Positions 23,925 to 34,000 of a stretch of 38,835 bases of DNA are shown one piece after another (the first letter of the stretch is position 1; each line of letters starts with the position of its first letter). The notes beneath the pieces are model-generated. The model was not told where the DNA came from. It saw nothing but the letters and a program-made list of their open reading frames with translations, and ran no database searches. Origin of the DNA: an uncultured Clostridia bacterium (GTDB lineage Bacteria > Bacillota > Clostridia > Oscillospirales > Ruminococcaceae). The position numbers were made by a program, and so were the translations under genes. The DNA lies in NCBI GenBank assembly GCA_947627205.1, contig CANQVE010000021.1, positions 1 through 38,835 of the forward strand, given 5' to 3'.

Positions 23925-25034
23925 TTATGCGGCATAGGGAACTTTTGAAGTTACGGGATAATCGCTTTCATTCCAAGTCCTGCTTTTTTTCATGTATTCA
24001 TCTGTCACTAACAGATAGTCGCTTCGGTCTTTTGACTGATCGTCCCAAGTTACATCGAGTTGATACCACTTGCCGTCTATCTTAACAAGATTCCATGCAT
24101 GGCCTCCGCCGTTCAGACAATTGCCGACCTCAATATCACACTCCACGCCGCAGCCGTTTAAGATCAGCTTTGCGGCGCAGGCATATCCCTCGCATACTGC
24201 ACAGCCGTTTTTCAAAGCTCCGTATGCCGTGTGAGTGATAGGCTCGTATGGTTCTTTTTCGGGATAATAAACATTATCACAAAGATAATCATTTACCGCG
24301 CAAACTATTTCATAATCGGAAAGGCCGTCTGCGCCTATTTGTTTTACGGCGTCATCAACCAACTGAACCGTTTCTGTTTTCATTGATTTCAGCTCGTCAA
24401 CGTTAAACGCATATTTGATAGAGATATAATACTCTCTGCCTTTATTCCATGTTGACCACGACGCCACTCCCGATACATCAATTGGATCTTCTCTCTGCAA
24501 AGCGGTGTAAATTGCCTGCAGGTCGGTATTCATATCAAAATTAAACCCTGAGACCGTAGTAAATTCAACATATTCCGATGTTTGGTCGTATGCGTCGTGA
24601 AAGATACGCATAAGCTCTGTCATATTCGACACTTCGGGAATTCCGTCAGAGTCGGGCGCAGTAGTTCCCGGATCCTCGGACGATTCGGAAGATGAACTGC
24701 CCGACGGCTCGGAAGACGGATCATCGGGCGGATCAACAGGCGGAACAACGGGAGCGGATGATGAACCGATATTGCCATGAGCTTTTTTCGCGTCGTCATG
24801 TTCGTCATCGGTCATGGGTATTCCCGCGGGCTGATAATAAGATCCCGAATACCTGTCGATAAGTTCGTCAAGCAATGCTCCCGAGCCTTGGAAAAAGTAT
24901 TCTTCCTCCGTTTTTCCGTTGCCGAACATGCTAATGCCGTCGTCAATTATTTTCTGAGGCGGTTTCGCACTGCATGCGGAAAGATTTATCGCTGCAATTC
25001 CGCAGCAAAGCAAACTCAATAGTCTTCGGGCCAC
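23925..25034 (-). CDS. Transglutaminase-like lipoprotein (intact triad)
   Basis: A 369-residue secreted lipoprotein with a lipobox at LSAC (Cys21), a Pro/Ser/Asp/Glu-rich linker (about 90-130) and a transglutaminase-like domain (about 235-350). The triad is intact: C281 in NGCAVCEGYA, H312 in GGGHAWNLV, D327 in YQLDVTWDD. In such bacterial proteins the fold acts as a cysteine protease, cross-linker or peptidase outside the cell. The start is GTG at 25034 (GGAGG 10 bases before), overlapping the end of the 1337-residue gene by 19 bases, so translation is probably coupled. Its substrate may be a partner in the same cluster. Confidence 0.87.
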   Translation of the reverse strand: MARRLLSLLCCGIAAINLSACSAKPPQKIIDDGISMFGNGKTEEEYFFQGSGALLDELIDRYSGSYYQPAGIPMTDDEHDDAKKAHGNIGSSSAPVVPPVDPPDDPSSEPSGSSSSESSEDPGTTAPDSDGIPEVSNMTELMRIFHDAYDQTSEYVEFTTVSGFNFDMNTDLQAIYTALQREDPIDVSGVASWSTWNKGREYYISIKYAFNVDELKSMKTETVQLVDDAVKQIGADGLSDYEIVCAVNDYLCDNVYYPEKEPYEPITHTAYGALKNGCAVCEGYACAAKLILNGCGVECDIEVGNCLNGGGHAWNLVKIDGKWYQLDVTWDDQSKDRSDYLLVTDEYMKKSRTWNESDYPVTSKVPYAA

Positions 25035-28000
25035 TGTATCATCGCCTCCTCGCTTATTATATCATTGACCATACTTTTCATTTTTTCAAAAGAGGTCGCC
25101 GTATTTCCGCGAGTCTGCATTTCGCTGAAATATGCGGATATGGTTTTATAACCCAGGCCGTATACATCATTACCGTCTTTATAATACCGATCGAGGCGTG
25201 CGGCATATTCAGTCTCGCCTTTTTCTCTCATAGCCTCAATTTCCACATAAACGGCATGTCCCTCAATGAGAAGCTGAAGCCTCTTTTTCCTTACTGCCTT
25301 TGGAAATGTTTTTGACAGTTCTTTGAGCGGGAGCGCGTCATGTTGCCAGGCGTGCGTCAGTTCATGAATAATGGTACTTTCCATTGCAACGCTCGGACCG
25401 CGGGCTTCTATCCAAAGACGGCGTTTATCATGATTATAGAAACCGACGATCCGACCGTTGTCTATACTGCCTGCCGCTTTTCTGATAGCGTCCGCCGACT
25501 GAAAACCGACATTTATATTTTTTCTGAACTCAATATGATAGTGTGTTTCAAGCATTTGCTTCGTTTCAATGAACAGGCGGTTTATCTCGTCTGTCTGCGT
25601 CTTTTGATGATCGTGGCAATGAGCGCACATGTATCTTCCGTCGCTTAAACGCCAAGCGAAAATGATCTCACGGTTGCAGAAAGAGCAGATCGCTTTAGAA
25701 TTATCTTTAGCAATTGCGGGTTCTGCGGGATCGGGTTCGACAACGGTTTCCGGCTCCGTTCTGCCTAAAAGATCCTTTAAAACGCTATGCAGAGCATCGG
25801 GAGCGAAGATGTCGGGGATATTGCTCATGCCGAAGTGTAAATATCTGCCTTGAATAATTTCCGGCGAGGCGTTGTTATTCCCCGCATTGCTTACCGCTCT
25901 GTTTGAAGCAAGATACCAGTCGAGGTATTCATAAGCCTTATTCAGAATATCGGTGATATTATCATAGAAAGATCTTACCATGCCGTATTCAACACAGCTG
26001 AACTCAATAATGAAGATCCTTACAAATCTGTCATCTTTTGATGTGTCCGAAGAATTTATCCGAGGTATTGCAGCCTTTATCATTTCTTCTGCAGGATAAT
26101 CAAAAGCATGATACATAACGTGTTCTATCAGATCTTTATCTATCGGAATATCGGGTACGGCGGCGATATTCTGATAGGTTTTTGGGAACAAAGTTTTAAA
26201 GAGACCGTTTAATATAACGCACAACAATAACGCCGCCTTTTCGGCTGTTTTCTTCTGTTCTTCGGGAGAGCCTCCGAATTCTTCGCGAAGCAAGTTTACT
26301 TCGAGGATCGGTATATGATAAAACGTGACCGTCTGATACTCCGAACCCGCATTGTTTATGCGGTTTACGCCGGGGCGGTTTTCTCTTGAAAAATTGTTGC
26401 CGCTGCATGTTGAAATATAACCGTAGATGACCTTGCTTACAGTTGCTTCGCAGATATTGCAGTCAAGCGTAGGATTATCAACGCAGTTGTCCAGAACTAC
26501 CCTGTCGGAAAGGACATAGTCGCAGATATCATAATAATCGAAGATCATAGTCGGGTTCGCGGGCTTTGTATACACTATGCCGTTTTCGGTATCGACAGAT
26601 GATACGGTATAATAAGAATTATTAAACCCGACGATCTGCTTTGGAAGATAATAATTCCAAAGATTGCCGCTCAAAACGGGCAGATCGGTATACTCATTAT
26701 TTTTATAAGACATTCTTGCAAGAGAGATCTGTTTTTTCTGCTGTTCTATCATATCGGCGTCTTTCAGCTTTATGTGAACACGATCTACAAAACGGGAAAG
26801 CGTTTGGTCAAACAGACTATCTTCTCTAAAACAAAAATGTTCATAAATATTATGAAACTCACGGGGAGCCCTTACAGTCAGAACAGCGTCCTGTAACAAA
26901 GCGGCAACATCCACATATCCCCACTTGTGTTTTTTAGAGATATTCATCAACTCGTCTTCCGTCAATTCGACATCTGCAAGCGAAGCCAATATCGCCGCCA
27001 GCAATGTCCGTTTGAGGACAGAATCATTCGGCAGTAAAGCCTCATATTCGTTATTGGAATACAAGAGCGAGCGTCTTTTGAAATTCGCGGCGAAATATTC
27101 TCTCATCATATAATAGGGAGAGATCGCATGAATTATAGTGCCTCTGTTTCCCGCATATTTGAACCAGCGCCATAACGCATTGAAGAAATTATAGTCCGTA
27201 TCGTAGACTATTATCATCTTCAGGTCATTCGGCTTTATTGCGTCTATCGGAGAGCTTTGAATAATGGACTTAAGATCGAGATTCTTTTCAAGATAGCGCA
27301 CTATATCGCGTTCATTTCCCTGGCGGGCGCTATCCATAAAATAAGAGTCTCCGCGGTTTTCGCAGGGGATAATATTTATCTCGGGGAGATCATACTTTGC
27401 CGCGACAAGTGCCAGAGGGAACGCCGTTCCCAGAAGCGGAGAACCGGGGTTTCCGATACCGAGGACCTGCTGCGGTCTGTATACGCTTTCCTCTTTCCAT
27501 ATCATTATATTTGTCTTGGCAGCTCTCATGTCGTTGCTGTATGAGGAAAGAGCCGAGCTTTCGGGCAGATATTGCTTTATTTTTGTACGGAGAGTTTTAT
27601 TGTCCTCTTCAGAAATGAAAATATATTGTTTCAGATAGGTGAACGCCTTTAATTTGCAAAATACCTTTTCAATACGGATATTGTCCTGAGACATAAGCAA
27701 ACTGCAATTCGGTATAACGGCGCAGATCATATCGGACGACAAATGTTTATACTGACTGTTAAAGTCAATTGCAATGAGTTCTTCATAAGTACAGATAAGC
27801 ATGCCTGTGTTGTTGCGCGGATCTAACTCACTTACTTCGCTTATCGTCCAAACGCTGTCAATTCCTTTCAGGCTGTTTTTGGTGTCAGAATACACTTTTT
27901 TCAGAGAAGCGACCTCAGCTTTATCCGAGCATACAATGATCGCCGAATAGCCCTGAGAAAGAAAATAGTTCAGATATGTGCAAAGATAAACCGCAAATTC

Positions 28001-29029
28001 ACCGTCTGCATTGTCTCTTATGTTTACAGAGTCTCCGTTCAAAAGACCGACTATTGCATTCTGATAATTATGGTTCTGACGAATGCCGGATTCTCGGAGC
28101 TGGTTAGTTATCACGGCAAGAATTCCCGATTCTTTGCAATTATTTAACTGACGGTTACCGAGATCATTGCTGTTAAGCCCCTGATGATCAATACCGCTGC
28201 CTGTTCCCCTTTCGGAATAAAGGAGCATGCCGCTTTCGGAGAAGATCTCGCGATAACGGTACATAAGAGAATCCATGTCGCCTATCATATTTTCTTTGAT
28301 ATTTGCCGATCCGAAAGTGCCGACGTCATTAGCTTCCGGAGCTTCGAGAAAAAGCTGTATCTGCTCGATAATCAAGAACGCAAGCATCGGCACAAGATAA
28401 ACGGATTTTGAAATTGAAAGGATCGCTTTGTTCCATTCTTCACTTCCCCAAAGAACAGAGTAATACAAAACCGCAAATTCAAGGATCCAGATAAATACCG
28501 ATACGCATTTAATTCCTTTTACCCAGATACCGATGCAAAAGCCCTTGTCGGTCAGAGTGATCTTTCCTGCTTTTTCGCTGTAAAATTTATTTACAATAAA
28601 CCAAGGGCAACGGGTTATTCTTTCTGCGCCTGTACAGTTCTTGTATTCGATAAACTTCTGCATACGGCTGAACACAAGTTTTGTAACTGCGAGGACAATA
28701 ATAAACGCGACCGTATAGATTAGATTGAGTCCGAAATTGCACAAAACGATATAGATAAGTTCATATGCCCTGTTCGGTAAAACATTATCCACAAAAGGAG
28801 CAATAAACTGGGAATTGATAATTCCGTCCGCAAACAAAATTGCATACGACGACACAGCCGAATTAGCTGTAACAAGAGCAAAGAGAGTTCCGATAATTAT
28901 ATTTCTGAAATGAAGATAACGCTTTTCGATATTATAGGAGAGTGCCTTTACTATCAGCTTGTTAAGACCGAAGAATATAAAAAACCAGACAAGGAGAAAT
29001 ACAAAAAAACCGAGAATTTTAATTATCAT
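25016..29029 (-). CDS. Large membrane protein with C-terminal zinc ribbon and HExxH peptidase
   Basis: A 1337-residue protein, fourth in the cluster. Five hydrophobic segments lie in residues 1-225. The middle (about 320-620) has the order of a degenerate superfamily-2 helicase fold: NAIVGLLNGDSVNI at the place of the nucleotide loop but no GKT, AIIVCSDKAEV, MLICTYEEL, then IFISEEDN. No Walker A Lys or DEAD box was found. The end carries a CxxC/CxxC zinc ribbon (C1115, C1118, C1135, C1138). The peptidase motif HELTHAWQH follows (H1222, E1223, H1226), with a likely third ligand in LLIEGHAVYVE (E1256); this resembles DA1-type peptidases. AAAGGAGG lies five bases before ATG 29029; the longer frame to 29056 is not needed. 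Confidence 0.8.
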   Translation of the reverse strand: MIIKILGFFVFLLVWFFIFFGLNKLIVKALSYNIEKRYLHFRNIIIGTLFALVTANSAVSSYAILFADGIINSQFIAPFVDNVLPNRAYELIYIVLCNFGLNLIYTVAFIIVLAVTKLVFSRMQKFIEYKNCTGAERITRCPWFIVNKFYSEKAGKITLTDKGFCIGIWVKGIKCVSVFIWILEFAVLYYSVLWGSEEWNKAILSISKSVYLVPMLAFLIIEQIQLFLEAPEANDVGTFGSANIKENMIGDMDSLMYRYREIFSESGMLLYSERGTGSGIDHQGLNSNDLGNRQLNNCKESGILAVITNQLRESGIRQNHNYQNAIVGLLNGDSVNIRDNADGEFAVYLCTYLNYFLSQGYSAIIVCSDKAEVASLKKVYSDTKNSLKGIDSVWTISEVSELDPRNNTGMLICTYEELIAIDFNSQYKHLSSDMICAVIPNCSLLMSQDNIRIEKVFCKLKAFTYLKQYIFISEEDNKTLRTKIKQYLPESSALSSYSNDMRAAKTNIMIWKEESVYRPQQVLGIGNPGSPLLGTAFPLALVAAKYDLPEINIIPCENRGDSYFMDSARQGNERDIVRYLEKNLDLKSIIQSSPIDAIKPNDLKMIIVYDTDYNFFNALWRWFKYAGNRGTIIHAISPYYMMREYFAANFKRRSLLYSNNEYEALLPNDSVLKRTLLAAILASLADVELTEDELMNISKKHKWGYVDVAALLQDAVLTVRAPREFHNIYEHFCFREDSLFDQTLSRFVDRVHIKLKDADMIEQQKKQISLARMSYKNNEYTDLPVLSGNLWNYYLPKQIVGFNNSYYTVSSVDTENGIVYTKPANPTMIFDYYDICDYVLSDRVVLDNCVDNPTLDCNICEATVSKVIYGYISTCSGNNFSRENRPGVNRINNAGSEYQTVTFYHIPILEVNLLREEFGGSPEEQKKTAEKAALLLCVILNGLFKTLFPKTYQNIAAVPDIPIDKDLIEHVMYHAFDYPAEEMIKAAIPRINSSDTSKDDRFVRIFIIEFSCVEYGMVRSFYDNITDILNKAYEYLDWYLASNRAVSNAGNNNASPEIIQGRYLHFGMSNIPDIFAPDALHSVLKDLLGRTEPETVVEPDPAEPAIAKDNSKAICSFCNREIIFAWRLSDGRYMCAHCHDHQKTQTDEINRLFIETKQMLETHYHIEFRKNINVGFQSADAIRKAAGSIDNGRIVGFYNHDKRRLWIEARGPSVAMESTIIHELTHAWQHDALPLKELSKTFPKAVRKKRLQLLIEGHAVYVEIEAMREKGETEYAARLDRYYKDGNDVYGLGYKTISAYFSEMQTRGNTATSFEKMKSMVNDIISEEAMIQWPEDY

Positions 29030-29040
29030 GCTCTCCTCCT

Positions 29041-31077
29041 TTATGCCTGAGGCCAATACAATCTGCTGTCTGTCACATCATCCACATGATCTCTTGAAAT
29101 GGCGGGTTCGGTTTCAAAAATATTGCCGTCCGAGCCGTCAACAGACTGCACGGGATCATATATATCGATAAGTCCCGAGAAAAATTCCAACTTATCGATA
29201 TGGATATTGGCTTGGTTTATATGCCAGCTTTTTGCCTTTATCACCCATTCGGTGTTTTTTACAGCACGTTTTTTAAGGTGGATATGTCTTTCGATATAAT
29301 CGAGTTTATTTACTAAGTTTATATATTCGTGCAATTGATTCGCTCTGTCAAAATAACCTGTTATATACCTGTCCATTTCGCTTTCGAGCATTGTAAGAGA
29401 ACGGCTTACTTCCCTGCGGTAATAGCTAAGCGGAAGTCTCCAGGTAAAAAGCATTAAAATGAAAGAAAAACCGATGTAGCCCGCAAAATACAATGCGGTC
29501 TCGGCCGATTCAAAATTGTATGGCTGAAGAACGCCGTATAACAATGCCACAAGCCCCAAAAGCAACACTATAAGCAAGAAAAAGTTTTTGGCAGATACCG
29601 ACTGCATACACTTGATATAATGACGAATATTATTATCCTCTTGTGCAAGTGCGGTTTCCATATTCAACTGATCCTGAAAACAAAGCGAGGGAGTCATCTG
29701 CGGTCGGTTCATTTTATCAAGCAGGCTTTTCTCCATATCGGACAGAGAGGCAATTTCCTGCTTGGTAGTATCGCTTTCGGTATAGGCTTTTCGGTGCCAG
29801 CCTCTTTCCTCGGCTTTTCTTCCTGCGAGCGTTTCGGAATACTTTTCTCCAAGACAGGCAGAGTATTCTTCTAAACTGCTTCCGAGCTGACTGAAAATTT
29901 TACTTATCTGATCATAAGTTTTTCCCCATCTGTCTGAAAGAGTTCTCACAGGCGACAGCTTGCCTTTAAACTCTGTTAAAATTCCTTTCGGATCAAAGTG
30001 CTTATTTCTTTTGGCGTTTTCGCTCTCAAAAATGCTGTCCGTTACGCTTATTTCGTCATCAGACGGAACGACAGACTCGGGTAAAGTTGATTCAGTGTCT
30101 GATGTTACATATCCCTCTACAGAATTATCGACATACCTCCTAAGACGCTCTCTGTAATTTGACAGCATCTTTGCATACTTTTCCTGTATTTTGACGTCAT
30201 CGGTTTTTACGATCTGTTTCCAATGTGCCGAGCACATTTCGTTTAAAGACATTGACCTGCCCATTCCCTCGGCAATATCAAAATCGGTGGTAGAAAAATC
30301 TACAATTCTGAGAAGCGCAGTAATATCTTTGCTTCGGTTCTGTTTGTCGGTCAGGAGTTCAAATATCTGGTATCCGTTTAGTACTTCTTTAAGAGCATGT
30401 AATGTTGAAACATTAGCCGAGGCATTTGACGCAGTTTTACGGTCTTTTTCATACTGCTTTATCAGATCGGTAAAAAAAGCGTAAAGAGAATTTGCAGGCG
30501 TACCGTCACTTAGTTTCGGACAGCTGTCATAAATCTTCTTATTCTTTTCTATATAGCTGTTCCATGCTTCTTTTAAAGAATCCAAGTCATTTTCTTTTTC
30601 CTCGGGAACGCCTATTTCCCGCAAAAGCAAACTGCAATCCTCTGCCAATCTTGCGGAACCCATATACTGTTCGTCCAATGCATGGATCTCTTTTACAACG
30701 CTTGCTTCATAGAGCATTATGAGATTAACAGCGACCTGTACCCCAAGACCGGAACGGATAAGAATGCCCGACTGTCTCAGATCGAAATCAATATCAAGCA
30801 GTCTGGAGAGAAGAGTATCTCTCCAGACTTTAACGCCTCGGTCGTAATCACTTCGCATGGCTATTATTATCTGATAACTGTCTATGTTAGATAAAAACCT
30901 GTCGAGATACATCCTTATATCGGACGCCGCTTTGCGAAAGGAAAGACCTGTGCCCTCTCCTATGCGAACGTCCTGTGTCAGGTATAACTCTTTTCTTGAA
31001 CGCTTTTGATAGAAGAAAAAGTCGAAGTTGTTCATATTCAGACACTTATCAACATTTATAAAAAAGCGGAATGCCAT
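29041..31077 (-). CDS. Two-TM helical protein of unknown family
   Basis: A 678-residue protein I do not recognise. Residues 1-490 are soluble and largely helical, with charged heptad-like stretches (about 155-185, 200-215, 290-315, 385-450) and an acidic Ser/Thr-rich linker (about 322-355). Two TM helices lie at about 498-518 and 526-547, joined by a short loop, so both large parts should face the cytosol. A helical tail (550-640) follows, then an acidic end. It starts 15 bases after the tubulin-like gene with GGAGAGGAG. It is suited to be a membrane anchor or linker for the tubulin-like polymer (inference from context). Confidence 0.75.
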   Translation of the reverse strand: MAFRFFINVDKCLNMNNFDFFFYQKRSRKELYLTQDVRIGEGTGLSFRKAASDIRMYLDRFLSNIDSYQIIIAMRSDYDRGVKVWRDTLLSRLLDIDFDLRQSGILIRSGLGVQVAVNLIMLYEASVVKEIHALDEQYMGSARLAEDCSLLLREIGVPEEKENDLDSLKEAWNSYIEKNKKIYDSCPKLSDGTPANSLYAFFTDLIKQYEKDRKTASNASANVSTLHALKEVLNGYQIFELLTDKQNRSKDITALLRIVDFSTTDFDIAEGMGRSMSLNEMCSAHWKQIVKTDDVKIQEKYAKMLSNYRERLRRYVDNSVEGYVTSDTESTLPESVVPSDDEISVTDSIFESENAKRNKHFDPKGILTEFKGKLSPVRTLSDRWGKTYDQISKIFSQLGSSLEEYSACLGEKYSETLAGRKAEERGWHRKAYTESDTTKQEIASLSDMEKSLLDKMNRPQMTPSLCFQDQLNMETALAQEDNNIRHYIKCMQSVSAKNFFLLIVLLLGLVALLYGVLQPYNFESAETALYFAGYIGFSFILMLFTWRLPLSYYRREVSRSLTMLESEMDRYITGYFDRANQLHEYINLVNKLDYIERHIHLKKRAVKNTEWVIKAKSWHINQANIHIDKLEFFSGLIDIYDPVQSVDGSDGNIFETEPAISRDHVDDVTDSRLYWPQA

Positions 31078-31092
31078 CGAAAACTCCTCTCC

Positions 31093-34000
31093 TTATTTGT
31101 TTTCGTAGCTTTGTTTAAGAAGTATATCATACTGATCTTTCAATAATCTCTTTGTACTGTTTGAAACCTTTCCGTCGGTATTCTTACCTGCTTTACAGTT
31201 ATTGAAGATTTTTTCAAGGATAGCTTTTACAGCCTTGTTGACATACACTTCGCTCTTATCAAACAGTATCTCGCAGAATTCACACAATGTAATATACAGT
31301 CCGTTAAACAGCTCGCTCCAATCTTCTACAGGGATATGCGAACGCATTTCCATGAAAATATCGAAGATGTTCATATCTTCTGTATCATCTGAGCTTTCCG
31401 ATTGGATAAGGTCTTCTATAAACCGGTTTTCGAGGATATTCTCAAACAGTTCTTCGCTTGTACTATAGCCTTTCATCTTCTCCGTAACGGCTTTAGCATC
31501 ATGGAGAATAGCATGTTTAAGTTTTCTGTTATAAAACAGTGCGTCAAACACATCGCTGTATCCGTTTCCGATAAGTTTTCCGCACTTTTTAACAGGTTTA
31601 GCCTGCGTGTAGCTGTTGGTATAAACATACCATGTCGGGCGGGGATTTCCGTTTTCATCGGGATGATCGTCGTCGTCGAACAGCCTGAAGCAATCAAATC
31701 CCATAGCATAAATAAATGCTTTCAGAACATCAAGATGGTCTTCATGTCTTTGTTCATGCTGAATTGATGGAATAAAGCCCTCTTCATGCCAATTGCAATT
31801 CAGATGAGGATTGATCTCAACGAGCATTTCGTCCGTGTTGTAGTTAAATTTATGTTCCGTACCGAGCTGTATGATACGATCGGTATATGCGACAGCATTT
31901 CTTGAGCCGTCTTTATACTTAGTCAGCATCTCGATAGTAAAATCATAGCTGAGACGCATACAAGATATCTCTGTATCGCTGAACTCCGAATTTATGATAA
32001 CAGTTGCGTTGGCACTTGTATTTGAAAGATAAAATTTAGCAGTTTCGGAGGTATCCGGTTCGAGTTCGGAATTTGTTTCGGCACAAACAGGTGCCATAGC
32101 CAAAAATGTAAGCTCGGTGTCCTCATGCATGCTTTCTGTCGTCAGCATGGGAGCCGCCACTTTAAGAGCAGTAGAAATTCTTTTCTGCGCATAAGCCCTC
32201 ATTGCTTCTTCATATCCCTCGTCATCAGGGATCATTTGCTCGGCGAGCTCAAATTCTTTTATCAGGGCTTCTCTTGCCGTGAGGTTTACAATGCCTATGC
32301 CGTGTTCAACGACGCTGTTTCTGATAGTTTTGATAACGGCATTATTAAACACGGATTCCAGCTTTTTCTTGTCTTCACGAATTCTGCGCTCTTTTGCAGC
32401 TTTTGTTTCCGTTGTGGTATTAAGCATATATGAACGCGACTGTACAAGATAGATCTGTTCAAATATCGCTGTCTTGGTCTCGTCGGACAGATCCAGTGTA
32501 TTCTGTACAGCAAAATCAAAAGACATCTGACGGAATGCTTCCTTTGAACAGTAGATGCCGTCCTGACCATAGGGGAAATGAATATTTTCGAGGCGGGCAA
32601 TATTCTCTTTGTTTCTATCGATCTTAGCGGAAACTGTACTGAAGAATACAGCGTAATTATCGGAAAGCTGAATAAGACGCTCAAGAACAAGCTGAGAAAC
32701 ATTGTATTTCAAACTGTTTTCAAGGAAATCGCGAGTTGTGGATATATGAGTATCACATACTTCATGAAGTCTTTTCTTGAGTTTTAAAAGCGCCTTATCC
32801 TCGCCGTTGATAGCCTTTCCGATCGGTCCGAGCAATTTCCATATAGGGTTGCGTTTATCGCGAATGGAGCCCAGGTATTCTGCGGGGCCCTGAACGCCCT
32901 CATGCGTATTGTCGAAATCTTCTTTTGTATATGCAGACAGATCCACGTCGGTGATATCTTTTTTCAGTTCTTTTATCTTTTCTTCAAGGCGGTTTATGAT
33001 ATCGTAGATAAGGAATCTTGCCGTTACGGGATGGACCTTGGCAAGGAACTGATAGATGCACTCGGGCTTATCCTTGTGAAATTCCATTACTTCCTTGCTT
33101 GCAGGGAACAGATTATCTGCAAAACCATTTGATTTGGTATCTATAAGATGCTTTGCATATTTGCTGTAGTTTCTCATTCCCTCCCATACATCATTTATCT
33201 GAGCCTCAGCGTCAGAGAAGTTCTTCATCTTCTGATCGTCTATTTTGCAGGCTTCTTCCATTGCTTTAGTCTCTTCGGAATTAACCAGATCTTCTACCAT
33301 CTGATCGAGCGCTGAAATAAATTCGGTAGCTCTTGAAATATATTCGTTGTCCCGCTCAATATAAGCCTCTTCGGCAAACTTTCCTAACTTTGCATGTTCG
33401 CCTGTTACCTCTTCTTCGAAAATCTCCACATAAGAATTTTTGAGTTCGGGCATTTTAACGTTATCGCCTGACGCCATCTTAGACAAAGCAGCTCTTACCT
33501 CAGAGTTGAACCTCTGATCAATGAGAAGCCACTCTTTTTGAACAAGATCTCTTACAACCGTGAGTGTAACATATTCCTGTGCCGTCCTGACAGGATAGAT
33601 AAGTCTGCACAGACCTGCGCCCGCAATGCGGTTCATACCGCCCTTTTTAATGAGTTTCAGGACAAAGTTATCCTCTATGGAGAGCGCATCTGATGTTACG
33701 GGGCTGAACATAAGGACAAATGCAACATGAGCTATGTAGTTTATAATCTCATCAATTCTGACATCGCCCATTGTTCCGAGATCACCGCTCTTTTCTATCA
33801 GATATAGATAATTGTACGGAACATTATTTACCGATTTATCGTCGCTTTTATAGAACTCAAGAGACAAGTCGGTTTTTATTTGTTTGCTGTAATCGGGATG
33901 AATATGCATGTAAAACGCATTCAGCTCTTTCATGCAGGTATAGCCGTTTACGCAAACAGCGTCCTTGTTATTACGCGAGGGCTGAACATCTTCAACGATA

